From positions 24,164 to 88,163 of the forward strand of contig CAZVRW010000002.1 in NCBI GenBank assembly GCA_964630265.1: 64,000 bases of DNA, in the 5' to 3' direction. Position numbers and translations under genes: made by a program. Below are positions 31,415 to 39,840 of the stretch, piece by piece. Source of the stretch: CAZBWP01 sp964630265 (lineage in GTDB: Bacteria; Pseudomonadota; Alphaproteobacteria; Rhodospirillales; Defluviicoccaceae). Below the pieces are notes generated by a model, which saw only the letters and a program-made list of their open reading frames with translations, ran no database searches and was not told where the DNA came from. Position 1 is the stretch's first letter. The number at the start of each line of letters is the position of its first letter.

Positions 31415-33321
31415 ACGTCGCGGCGACCGAAACGGCCGAACGGTCGGCCATCGTCTGGATGCGTGACGCGGCGATCCTCGGTGCCGGGTCCATGGTATGC
31501 CAGCCGGTCGACGCGCCCATCCGGCCGCGCGACGGCTGGCCCGAAGCGGCGGCGGCGTGGGCACCGTTGGCGCGACGGGCGCGCGATCTGGCGCTGGCAC
31601 CGCCGGCCTGGGTGGAGGCCGCGGCGGCCGCGGCGGAACTGCACCCGGACGCGGCGGCGGCCTTTTCCATCCTCGCCGAGAGCGAGCGGCTCTGCCTGCC
31701 GACGCCGGCCAGCATCGCCCGCATCGCCGTCGCCGGCCTCGGCCTCGATTACGACACGGCGCTGCTGGCCGCGCTCGCCGCCTCGCCGATGCTGGAGCGC
31801 GTCGAGCCGGCGGGGCACGCGCTGCCGGCGGCACAGTGCGGGCTCCGGCTCTCGGCCGAGGGGCTGGCCCGGCTGCTCGCGGGGGCGGAGATGGCGATGG
31901 GCGACACCGAGCCGGCCACCCATCGGCCGATCTTCGCGCGGGCGGCGATGGCGGCGGCGATGATCCTCGCCGAGGATGGCGCCGTCTGGCTCCGCGCCCG
32001 CGCCCGCCGCCTGGCATGCCAGCTCGCCCTCGACCTGGCGACCAGCCATCCGGCGCGCCGCGCCCACTTCGTCACCCTCCGCGCCGACGAGCCGCTGCCG
32101 GCCATGGCCGACGGCGACGGCCTCATGGTCATCGACCTGTTCGACCTGGATCGTCCGCCCCGGCTCGCCCTGCCGGCGCGGCTGCCGCGCGGCGCCGTCG
32201 CGGTGATGGCGCCCGAGCGGTTCGAGCATCCGGGCTTCCGCGCGGTCGATGCGCCGCCGCTGGAGACGGGCGACATTGCCGCAGTCTGGTCGCACGCCCG
32301 GCTCGCCGAGGTCGATCGCGCCCGCCTCGCCGGCCGCTTTCGCCTCACCCTGCCGGAGTTGCGCGCCGCCGAACGCGAGGCGGAAACGCTGACGGCGCTG
32401 CGTCGCCCGTCGAACGGCGTGCCGTCGCCGCCACCCGAGGCCGACGTGGTGGCGCGCGCCGTGCGGGCCGCCGGGGCACGCCGGATGGGGCCGTTCGTCC
32501 GTGTCGTCGAGGCCGACGTGACGCTGGACGACTTGGTGGCGACGCCGGAGATGCGGGGACAGCTCGAGGACGCCGTCGCCTGGCGCCGCACCGACGCCCG
32601 CGTCTGGGGCGAGATGGCGCTGCCGGCCGATGCGGTCGAGGCACGCGGGCTCGCGCTGCTGTTTTCCGGGCCGCCGGGCGGCGGCAAGACCTTCGGCGCG
32701 CGCTGCCTCGCCAATTCGCTCGGCCTCAATCTCTATCGCGTCGATCTGTCGCAGGTGGTCTCGAAATACATCGGCGAAACCGAGAAGCGGCTGGCGCAGA
32801 TCTTCGACGAGGCCGAGGCCGGCCACGGCGTGCTGTTCTTCGACGAGGCCGACGCCATCTTCGGCAAGCGCTCGGAGGTCAAGGACGCGCACGACCGCTA
32901 TGCCAACATCGAGGTCGGCTTCCTGCTGCAGCGCATGGAAAGTTTCGGCGGCGTCATGGTGCTCGCCACCAACCTGCGCGCCAACCTGGATGCCGCGTTC
33001 CTGCGCCGTCTGCATTTCGTCATCGACTTCCCCATGCCGGGCCGGGCGGAACGCGCCGAGCTCTGGACGCGCAACCTGCCGCGGACACCCTGGCGCTCGC
33101 CGGATCTGGATGTGGCGATGCTGGCGGAACGGTTCCGGCTTTCCGGTGGCAACATTCGCAACGCCGCCGTCGCCGCCGCGCATCTGGCGGCGGCCGAGCA
33201 TGCCGCCGTCGAGCCGCGCCACCTCGCCCGGGCGCTGTATCGCGAATTGGAGAAGTCCGGCCATCCCCGCGGCAAGGCCGATCTCGGAGTCCTGGCGGAC
33301 CACCTGGAGTCCCGGGCATGA
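31411..33321 (+). CDS. AAA+ ATPase of the contractile injection system (Pvc15-like)
   Basis: The 636-residue protein has a helical N-terminal half and a C-terminal AAA+ domain. The domain carries Walker A GPPGGGKT at 420-427, Walker B FFDEAD with Asp478-Glu479, sensor ATNLRANLDAAFLRR and an Arg finger region. In PVC/Afp the homologue (Pvc15) is needed for assembly or effector loading and is not in the finished particle. The GTG start at 31411 follows GGAGGTGGCGCC and overlaps the previous stop (GTGA). Here the gene is placed early in the operon, next to the cap gene, not at its end. Confidence 0.92.
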   Translation: MNVAATETAERSAIVWMRDAAILGAGSMVCQPVDAPIRPRDGWPEAAAAWAPLARRARDLALAPPAWVEAAAAAAELHPDAAAAFSILAESERLCLPTPASIARIAVAGLGLDYDTALLAALAASPMLERVEPAGHALPAAQCGLRLSAEGLARLLAGAEMAMGDTEPATHRPIFARAAMAAAMILAEDGAVWLRARARRLACQLALDLATSHPARRAHFVTLRADEPLPAMADGDGLMVIDLFDLDRPPRLALPARLPRGAVAVMAPERFEHPGFRAVDAPPLETGDIAAVWSHARLAEVDRARLAGRFRLTLPELRAAEREAETLTALRRPSNGVPSPPPEADVVARAVRAAGARRMGPFVRVVEADVTLDDLVATPEMRGQLEDAVAWRRTDARVWGEMALPADAVEARGLALLFSGPPGGGKTFGARCLANSLGLNLYRVDLSQVVSKYIGETEKRLAQIFDEAEAGHGVLFFDEADAIFGKRSEVKDAHDRYANIEVGFLLQRMESFGGVMVLATNLRANLDAAFLRRLHFVIDFPMPGRAERAELWTRNLPRTPWRSPDLDVAMLAERFRLSGGNIRNAAVAAAHLAAAEHAAVEPRHLARALYRELEKSGHPRGKADLGVLADHLESRA

Positions 33322-33605
33322 CCCCCGACATCACCCTCAGGATCGGCGAGATCCGTGTCGACGCCGACCCCGGAAGCGTCGATGCGGCCGCCCTCGAACG
33401 GGCGCTGCAGGCGGCGTTTCAGGCCCTCGCCGGGCGCCTTGCCGCCTTGCTGGCCGGGCGCCGGGGGCTGCCCGAGGCGATCGTCATCCCCGACATCCTG
33501 ATCCGCGACGACGCGGCCAAGGCGCTCTTAGCCAGCCGCGATTTCCAACGCCTGACCGACGCCATCGTCGCCGAACTCGAAGCGCGGCTCGGAGGCGCGC
33601 CATGA
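33318..33605 (+). CDS. small eCIS protein of unknown function
   Basis: The product is 95 residues. It starts TPDITLRIGEIRVDAD, a beta-strand motif like that near the end of the proline-rich protein (VRVEIGKITV), then has an Ala/Leu-rich helix (ALERALQAAFQALAGRLAALL) and a C-terminal helix. Overlaps of 4 bases with the genes on both sides make it very likely real and translated in step with them. I do not recognise the family. It may be a chaperone or adaptor of the ATPase or of the tube protein that follows. Confidence 0.6.
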   Translation: MTPDITLRIGEIRVDADPGSVDAAALERALQAAFQALAGRLAALLAGRRGLPEAIVIPDILIRDDAAKALLASRDFQRLTDAIVAELEARLGGAP

Positions 33606-34288
33606 CCGAGACCATCAACTTCGTCAAGGGGGCTTTCGCCGTCTACGAGCCTGGCCGCGAGCCGGGCGACGCGACGGCGATGGCGCGCTTCATTCCCTTC
33701 CGCTTCAACCCCGAGGGTTTGCAGCGACAGCTCGCCCTCGAACAGGCGCAGGGCGCGGCCAGTGCCGGCGGCGCCGGCGCGACCTCCGACGCAGCGGGCG
33801 AACAGAGCGCCGACGCCGCGTCCGGCACGCTGAAGGAGAGCTTCAGCATCCTGTTGCGCTTCGATCTCGCCGAGCGGGAGGATCCCGGCTCGACCATGCC
33901 CGTCGAGTTCGGAGTGCTGCCCGAAATCGCCGCGCTGGAAGACCTGCTCCATCCGGTCGAGAGCGACGCCGACGCGCCCTCGGACGACTCGACGCCGGTG
34001 CGTCCGCGTGGACAATTGCCGCTGGTGCTCATGGTCTGGGGCGAGCGTCGCGTCGTGCCGGTGCGGATCACCGGCATGACGATCAACGAAAGCCTGTTCA
34101 ACGGCCGTCTCTACCCCGTCCGCGCCGAGGTCGAGGTGTCGCTCGAGGTGCTCGGCGAGGCGGAGGCGCGCGACAACACCCGCGTCCGCGCCTCGCTCGA
34201 CTTCACCGCCGCCAACCGCCGCAAGATGGCGCGCATCTACCTGGACAGCACCGCCGACCAGGGCACCAACGTCAACCTGCCGCAGTGA
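33602..34288 (+). CDS. contractile injection system tube-like protein (Pvc7-like, CIS-tube domain)
   Basis: The 228-residue protein carries the CIS-tube signature FIPFRFNPEGLQRQL at about 31-45, an Ala/Gly-rich loop, then LKESFSILLRFDLAERED, EFGVLPEIAALEDLLHP and the C-terminal RRVVPVRITGMTINESLFNGRLYPVRAEVEVSLEVL. Proteins of this family connect baseplate hub and tube. It overlaps the previous gene by 4 bases, and a LysM-like gene follows; in many eCIS the two are fused. Confidence 0.85.
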   Translation: MTETINFVKGAFAVYEPGREPGDATAMARFIPFRFNPEGLQRQLALEQAQGAASAGGAGATSDAAGEQSADAASGTLKESFSILLRFDLAEREDPGSTMPVEFGVLPEIAALEDLLHPVESDADAPSDDSTPVRPRGQLPLVLMVWGERRVVPVRITGMTINESLFNGRLYPVRAEVEVSLEVLGEAEARDNTRVRASLDFTAANRRKMARIYLDSTADQGTNVNLPQ

Positions 34289-34296
34289 GGACGGCC

Positions 34297-34575
34297 ATGT
34301 CGGTCGATAAACGCAGTCGTTATGCCAAGAGTGGTCGGGTCGCCTGGACGCGCGCCGACGGCCCGGCGGTCGAGCTGATCGCGCCCACCGCACGCCCGGA
34401 GAAGGCGGCGGTGTTCAGCCGGATCGCCACCGACATCGACCGCCTCGATACCCTGGCCGCCCACTACTACCGCGATCCGCGGAAGCTCTGGCGCATCGCC
34501 GATGCCGCAGACGTGCTCGACCCGTTCGACGCGATCGTGCCGGGCGCGGCGATCGACATTCCCCCCGACAAATGA
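34297..34575 (+). CDS. LysM/gp53-like baseplate protein
   Basis: The 92-residue product has a LysM-like C-terminal segment (LDTLAAHYYRDPRKLWRIADAADVLDPFDAIVPGAAIDIP), as in T4 gp53 and tail protein X. In contractile systems this module packs against the inner baseplate rather than binding cell wall. I prefer ATG 34297, with GAGG 6 bases before it, over GTG 34285, which overlaps the preceding stop. 7 bp separate it from the hub gene. Confidence 0.82.
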   Translation: MSVDKRSRYAKSGRVAWTRADGPAVELIAPTARPEKAAVFSRIATDIDRLDTLAAHYYRDPRKLWRIADAADVLDPFDAIVPGAAIDIPPDK

Positions 34576-34582
34576 GCCGAGC

Positions 34583-35728
34583 ATGCCCGCCCCGCGCTTT
34601 GCCATCCAGGTCGACGGCAGCCGCCTCTCCGCGGCGGACCTCGGCCGCGTGAGCGGGCTCGAGATCCATGAGGGCGACGATGTCATGGGCCGCGCCCTGA
34701 TCCGCTTCAGCCTCAAGCAGGGGGCGGAGGGCACCTATCCCCTCCTCGACGACGGGCCCTTCGAGCCGGGCGCCGAGATCCGGATCACGCTGGCCGCGCC
34801 GGGTGGCTCCGATCAGGTCCTGTTCACCGGCATCCTGGCGCTGTTGCGACCGCATTTCGAGGACATCGAGGCCAATGGATACCTCGAGGTGGTGGCCAGC
34901 GATCATGCCATGGTCCTCGCCGCCGAGGATCGGGTGGCGAGCTATCCGGACGCCTCGGACAGCGACGCCGCCGCCGACATCTGCGGCCGCTACGGCCTGA
35001 CGCTGGAGGCCGACGAGACCGATGCCCGGCTCGGCGCCGATGACCTGCTGCTGATCCAGCGCAGCGACGACTGGTCGTTCCTCCGGCATCTGGCGCGACG
35101 CAACGGCTTCGTCGCGTTTTTCGAGGCGGACCCGGCCACCGGCGAGCCGGTTTGCCATTTTCACGCCCGCAAGCTGGAGGAGCCGCCGCAGGCGGATCTC
35201 ACCATCCTGCGGGATAACGCCAATCTGGAGTGGATCGATTTCCAGGTCGCCCACGACCGCCCGCAGCAGCGGACCGCCGCCGCCATCGACGCGGTGGCCA
35301 AGCGGCTGGTTCGCGCCGATGCGGGGAGCGCCGAGGCGGCGTTGGGGGAGAGCCTGTTCGCCGTCGATGCGGAAGGCGGGGTGGTCCGCGCCGGCGCCGG
35401 CGCCGCCGTCCGCCATCTGCGCGGGGCGCTGCCGCGCGATGTCGCCCTCAACGCCCACGCCGCCGGCCGCATGGCGCGGGATCACATGGTGATCGAGGCG
35501 CGCGGCAGCCTCGATCCCGCCCTCTACCGCGGCTTGCTGCGCGCCCACCGGCCGGTGCTCATCAAGGGCGTCGGCGACCGCTTCACCGGCACCTACTACG
35601 TCACCGATGTCCTGACCACCATGGAGGACGGCACGTTGCGGCAGAGCTTCTCCGCCGTCACCAACGCCCTCGGGCGCCGGGGTGGTGAGGACTTCGGCCA
35701 ATCGGCGGAAGAGGAGGAGCCGCTGTGA
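34583..35728 (+). CDS. baseplate hub protein (gpD / gp27-like, Pvc8 N-terminal type)
   Basis: The 381-residue protein belongs to the phage late-control D / gp27 hub family. It has an N-terminal beta domain FAIQVDGSRLSAADLGRVSGLEI, GAEIRITLAAPG, a central helical region with DDWSFLRHLARRNGFVAFF (family hallmark) and a closing ITG-like VGDRFTGTYYVTDV. The hub links tube and spike. Its end overlaps the GTG of the spike gene by 4 bases, so hub and spike are separate chains here, whereas VgrG fuses them. Confidence 0.88.
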   Translation: MPAPRFAIQVDGSRLSAADLGRVSGLEIHEGDDVMGRALIRFSLKQGAEGTYPLLDDGPFEPGAEIRITLAAPGGSDQVLFTGILALLRPHFEDIEANGYLEVVASDHAMVLAAEDRVASYPDASDSDAAADICGRYGLTLEADETDARLGADDLLLIQRSDDWSFLRHLARRNGFVAFFEADPATGEPVCHFHARKLEEPPQADLTILRDNANLEWIDFQVAHDRPQQRTAAAIDAVAKRLVRADAGSAEAALGESLFAVDAEGGVVRAGAGAAVRHLRGALPRDVALNAHAAGRMARDHMVIEARGSLDPALYRGLLRAHRPVLIKGVGDRFTGTYYVTDVLTTMEDGTLRQSFSAVTNALGRRGGEDFGQSAEEEEPL

Positions 35729-36468
35729 AACTGACGCCCCGGCTCGATCTGGTGCGCCTGCTCGGCGATGCCTCGGTGTCGGCCGAGGAACTGGCGCAAC
35801 TCCGCGCGCTCGTCGGCGATGGCGGGCGGCCCAGTTTCTACGGCAAATACGCCGGCGTCGTCACCGACACCGACGATCCGAAGGCGATAGGCCGGCTGCG
35901 CGCCCGCGTGCCGGAGGTGTTCGGCGAGGAGGAGACCTGCGGCTGGGCGCTGCCCTGCGCCCCCTGGGGCGGCGGCTTCAACCGCGGTTTCTTCGCCCTG
36001 CCGGAGGTGGGGGACACGGTGTGGATCGAATTCGAGGCGGGGGATCCGGCGCGGCCGATCTGGTCCGGCACCTTCTGGGGCGCCCCCGACAGCGCCGGCG
36101 GCCAGGACGATCTCGGCACCGAGACCGGCGCCGAGGCGCCGCAGGGCGCCGACGAGACGCCGGCCGGTCCGGGGCAGTACAGCTTCCGGACCGCCACCGG
36201 CCACCTGATCTCCCTCGACGACGCCGGTGGCATCGTCGTCATCGCCGAGGCGTCGGGCGCGGAGGTGCGGATCACCAGCGACGGTGAGGTCATCATCACC
36301 GCCGGCACCATCAAGCTCGGCGCCGACGCTTCGGAAAAGCTGGTGCTCGGCGATGCCTTCAAGGAGCTGTTCAACAGCCACACCCATCCCACCGGCGTCG
36401 GCCCCTCGGGGACGCCCACCGATCAGATGGGCTCGTCCCACCTGTCGGACGTCTCGTCGACGGAGTAG
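35725..36468 (+). CDS. spike protein, gp5/VgrG-type OB-fold
   Basis: The 247-residue protein has a gp5-type OB fold at about 35-125 (FYGKYAGVVTDTDDPKAIGRLRARVPEVFG, LPEVGDTVWIEFEAGDPARPIWSGTFWG). A linker leads into a short beta-helix (GHLISLDDAGGIVVIAEASGAEVRITSDGEVIITAG) and the C-terminal HTHPTGVGPSG typical of eCIS spikes. It forms the trimeric needle tip. The GTG start at 35725 follows GGAGGAG. No PAAR-repeat protein is encoded nearby, so the tip may be blunt or capped by another protein. Confidence 0.88.
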   Translation: MKLTPRLDLVRLLGDASVSAEELAQLRALVGDGGRPSFYGKYAGVVTDTDDPKAIGRLRARVPEVFGEEETCGWALPCAPWGGGFNRGFFALPEVGDTVWIEFEAGDPARPIWSGTFWGAPDSAGGQDDLGTETGAEAPQGADETPAGPGQYSFRTATGHLISLDDAGGIVVIAEASGAEVRITSDGEVIITAGTIKLGADASEKLVLGDAFKELFNSHTHPTGVGPSGTPTDQMGSSHLSDVSSTE

Positions 36469-36473
36469 CGACC

Positions 36474-36947
36474 ATGGTCCTCGTCCCCACCGTCCTCGCC
36501 CAATCGCTGGAGTCCGACTGGCTGCCGGCCGACGACGGGCCATGGCACGATGATTCCCAGGCCTCGGCGGATGCCTTCGCCGGCGCCGTCGCCGACTGGT
36601 TTCAGCAGGCGATGGCCGCCGGCTTTCCCTGTTCCACGGCAATGGCGCGGAAGAGCCAGTTGATGGGCCAGGTGATGTCGGCGATCGAAACCCAGGACGC
36701 CCAGGCCGCCGGTCAACAGGTGGCGCTCGCCTTCATGGCCTATGTGGCCGGGCAGAGCTTCGGCTCCGGCGTCGCCACCGCGCCGACCGCCACCAGCGCC
36801 GGCGGCTCGATGATCGCCAACGCCTTCTCGACGCTGGAGATGCCGCAGTCGGCGCGCGCCAATCTGATCGCCACCGCCCTGCACGTCATTTCGGTCTCGA
36901 CGATCGTCAGCTTCGCCCAGCCGCCCTACGCGGCGCCGATCACCTGA
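36474..36947 (+). CDS. eCIS-associated protein of unknown function
   Basis: This 157-residue protein lies between spike and gp25 genes with gaps of 5 and 11 bp. It is Ala/Ser-rich and mostly helical: DAFAGAVADWFQQAMAAG, QLMGQVMSAIETQDAQAAG, FMAYVAGQSFGSGV and ANLIATALHVISVSTIVSF. It lacks PAAR motifs. The position is that of PAAR or small wedge proteins in other systems, but I cannot assign a family. Translation is supported by a strong frame and by its tight fit in the operon. Confidence 0.6.
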   Translation: MVLVPTVLAQSLESDWLPADDGPWHDDSQASADAFAGAVADWFQQAMAAGFPCSTAMARKSQLMGQVMSAIETQDAQAAGQQVALAFMAYVAGQSFGSGVATAPTATSAGGSMIANAFSTLEMPQSARANLIATALHVISVSTIVSFAQPPYAAPIT

Positions 36948-36958
36948 CGGAGGGAGCG

Positions 36959-37357
36959 ATGGTCCGCCGTTTCATTGCCGAACCGTTTGCCGCCGGTCCG
37001 ACGCTCGCCCGGGCCGGCACCGCGCCACGGCGCGAGGGGATCGCCGAGACATCGGACATGGAGCAACACATCCACGCCAAGATCCTCGCCGTGCTGTTCA
37101 CCCGTCCGGGCGAACGGGTCATGCGGCCGCGCTTCGGCGCCGGGCTGGACGCCCAGGTGTTCGAGAACATCTCGCCCCTCGTCGTTTCGGCGCTGGAGTT
37201 CCGCATTCGCGAAAGCCTGGAAAGCACCTTCGCCGATGAGGCCCGGCTCGACGACGTGACCGTGACGCCGGCGGACGCCGAGGGGGCGATCCTGATCACC
37301 GTCGACTATGCGCTGCGCACCGATCGGATCCCGCGGCGGCTGGAGATCGTCGCGTGA
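36959..37357 (+). CDS. gp25-like baseplate wedge protein (Pvc9-like)
   Basis: The 132-residue product contains the gp25/lysozyme-like wedge core: HIHAKILAVLFTRPGERVMRPRFGAGL (residues about 36-62) with the PGER-x-x-R-P-x-F-G motif, then PLVVSALEFRIRESLES and a C-terminal strand pair. gp25 proteins start sheath assembly from the baseplate. GGAGGGAG lies before the ATG at 36959. Stop and next GTG overlap by 4 bases. Confidence 0.92.
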   Translation: MVRRFIAEPFAAGPTLARAGTAPRREGIAETSDMEQHIHAKILAVLFTRPGERVMRPRFGAGLDAQVFENISPLVVSALEFRIRESLESTFADEARLDDVTVTPADAEGAILITVDYALRTDRIPRRLEIVA

Positions 37358-39840
37358 GCGTGCCCAGCGCCTTCGGCCTCCAGTGGGACGAGGCGGAGAT
37401 CGACCTGGCCGGTTGGCAGGGCATCACGGCGCTGCGCTTTGCCGCGTCGCCGCCCGCCGACGCCGTTGCCGAACTGATCGTCGCCCTGGCCAAGTCGGCC
37501 GATGGGTTGGTTCCCGCCGATCTGGAGGTGGCGGCGCCGGATGGCACGCGGCTCGATGGCGCGGTGCAGCCGATCGCGCCCGGTGCCACCGAGCTGCGAA
37601 TCGTCTTCACCGACCTGGGGCCGCGCGGCACCTCCCGGGTGCGGCTCGTCTCTGGCGGCGCGGATCCGCTGCATCCCTTCTTCGCCGAGGCCGGCTTCGA
37701 CTTCTATATCGACTGCCCCGCCGGTGATTGCCGCGCCGCGACCGAGTTGGCGGCGCCGGCGGCCCAGGCCGAACCGGCCATCGACCTCGCCACCAAGGAC
37801 TTCGACGGCTTCGTCAAGGCGGCGCAGAATTGGGCGCTCTCCACCGATCCCAACTGGTCGGAGATGACGCCCGCGTCGACCGAGCAGATGCTCGTCGAGT
37901 TGCTCGCCCATCACGCCGACCTGTTGTCGCTGCACCAGGACCGGGTGGCGCAGGAAGCCTTCATCGACACCGCCCGCGAGCGGCTGTCGCTCCGGCGGCA
38001 CGCCGCGTTTCTCGGGCTCGCCCTGGACGAGGGAGCGAGCGCCGCGGCCACCGTCGCCGTCGACGTGGCGCCGGCGGCGCAAGGCTTCCTGCCGGCGGCG
38101 ACGCGCATCGTCCGCCGGGAGGCCGGCGGTCGGATCACCGGCACCTTCACCACGCTGGCGCCGCAACTGCTGGACGGCCGCTGGAACGCCGGCTTGGCCG
38201 ATCCGGCGGATCGCGGCGTGCTGCGCCCCGCCGCGTGGCCCGGAGCCCCGGACGCCGCGCTGCCCGTCGGCACGACGTCGCTGCTGCTGCTCGATTGGCA
38301 GCTCGACCTCATGGCCGGCCAACGGCTCGCCCTGGTGCAGGGGCGAGCAGCGCATCTCGCCCGGCTCACCCGCATCGAGGAACTCGAGGCGCCCGGCTGG
38401 TCCGATGCCCCGGACGATGTGCCGGCGCTGGCGCCGCGCCGGGTCACCCTGATCACCTGGGATCTCCCCACCGCCGTCCGCTTCGCCCCCTGGGAGGCCC
38501 CCGAGACCCGTCCCTTCCTGGTGACCGCCAATCTGGTCGACGTGGTGCATGGCACACCGCGGCGCGCCGCGAGCCGGCCCGACGCCGCCAGCGACGCGGT
38601 GCCCCTGGCGCTCACCCGCCACGATGCGGTGCTGGCGACCGATCCGGCGACGGGCGAGGTGCAGCTGCGGGCGCTGCGCACCCCGGAGACCGACGTGCTC
38701 GTCGGCGCCGACGGCCGGCCGGACCTGTCCTTGAGCATCGACCGTGAGTCCTGGTCGTGGCAGCCCGATCTCTGGACCTCGGCCGGCTTCGACCGTCATT
38801 ACACCACGGAGCGGGAGGAGGATGGCTCGGTCTGGCTGTTGTTCGGCGACGGCCGGCGCGGCCGGGCGGTGCCGGTGACCATGGCCGCCGGCGGCGGCGG
38901 GGAGGGGGCCGCCGGCGGCGGCGGGCCGGGGATCGATGCCGTCGTCTTGCGGGATGACCTGACCCTCGCCTACCGCCGCGGCGTCGCCGAGGACGGCAAC
39001 CTCGGCGCTTTCGCGCTGAACGCCGCGATGCCGCCGCTGGGCGACGACGCCGGCGCCGCGACCGAGTTCGCCCAGCTCGACATCCGCGCCGCGACCAATC
39101 TGCTGCCGGCGGTGGGCGGGCGGCGGGCCGTCTCGCTGGATGTGGCTCGCCAGTTGATCCCGGAGAGCATTCGCAATCCGGCGCGCGAACGCTGCGTCAC
39201 CCTCGACGATTACGCCCGCGCCGCCGAAGACGTGCCCGGCATCGCCCAGGCCGCGGCCAAGCCGCTCGGCGGGCTGTTCAACACCATCGCCGTGCTGTGC
39301 GCGCCGGCCGAGGGCGATGACCTGACGCCGGCCCTGCAGGCGGCGGTTTTCGACCATCTCGACCGCCTGCGCATGGCCGGGCGCGAGCACATCGTGCGCC
39401 CGCCCGATTACGTGCCCCTCGACATCGCGCTCCTGGTCTGTCCTCGCGCGAATGCTGGCGCCGCCGCGGTCCGCGCCGCGCTGCGGGCGGCGCTGGCGCC
39501 CGGCACCGCCGCCCGACCCGGCTTCTTCCATCGTTCGCGGCTCGGCTTCGGCGCCGAGGTCCGTCTGGGCGATATCCTGGCCGTCGCCGGCCGGGCGGCG
39601 GGCGTCGGTGCGGTGCGGGTGCTGGCCTTTCGGCCGCTGTTCGCGGCCGGCGGCGAGGCCGTCCGCCGCGTCATCCGGTTGGCGCCCACCCAGATCGCCC
39701 AGTTCGCCGCCGACGAGGCACGGCCGGAGCGCGGCCGGCTGACCATCCGCATCGAGGGCATCGACCGGCCGGAGCCGCCGGGCGCCTTCCGCGTCGGCGG
39801 CCCGGCGCCCGAACCCGTCGACCTGGAGGTGATGCCATGA
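37354..39840 (+). CDS. baseplate J / gp6-like wedge protein (first copy, Pvc11/12 type)
   Basis: The 828-residue protein has an N-terminal beta-rich part and then the gp6/baseplate-J signature: IDLATKDFDGFVKAAQNWALSTDPNWSEMTPASTEQMLVELLAHHADLLSLHQD at about 145-200. A C-terminal RVVYRDLE-like region follows (ERCVTLDDYARAAEDVPGIAQAAAKPLGG and IALLVCPRANAGAAAVRAAL). Wedge proteins of this type build the baseplate ring. The GTG start overlaps the gp25 stop. A second large J-type protein follows with a 4-base overlap. Confidence 0.85.
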   Translation: MSVPSAFGLQWDEAEIDLAGWQGITALRFAASPPADAVAELIVALAKSADGLVPADLEVAAPDGTRLDGAVQPIAPGATELRIVFTDLGPRGTSRVRLVSGGADPLHPFFAEAGFDFYIDCPAGDCRAATELAAPAAQAEPAIDLATKDFDGFVKAAQNWALSTDPNWSEMTPASTEQMLVELLAHHADLLSLHQDRVAQEAFIDTARERLSLRRHAAFLGLALDEGASAAATVAVDVAPAAQGFLPAATRIVRREAGGRITGTFTTLAPQLLDGRWNAGLADPADRGVLRPAAWPGAPDAALPVGTTSLLLLDWQLDLMAGQRLALVQGRAAHLARLTRIEELEAPGWSDAPDDVPALAPRRVTLITWDLPTAVRFAPWEAPETRPFLVTANLVDVVHGTPRRAASRPDAASDAVPLALTRHDAVLATDPATGEVQLRALRTPETDVLVGADGRPDLSLSIDRESWSWQPDLWTSAGFDRHYTTEREEDGSVWLLFGDGRRGRAVPVTMAAGGGGEGAAGGGGPGIDAVVLRDDLTLAYRRGVAEDGNLGAFALNAAMPPLGDDAGAATEFAQLDIRAATNLLPAVGGRRAVSLDVARQLIPESIRNPARERCVTLDDYARAAEDVPGIAQAAAKPLGGLFNTIAVLCAPAEGDDLTPALQAAVFDHLDRLRMAGREHIVRPPDYVPLDIALLVCPRANAGAAAVRAALRAALAPGTAARPGFFHRSRLGFGAEVRLGDILAVAGRAAGVGAVRVLAFRPLFAAGGEAVRRVIRLAPTQIAQFAADEARPERGRLTIRIEGIDRPEPPGAFRVGGPAPEPVDLEVMP

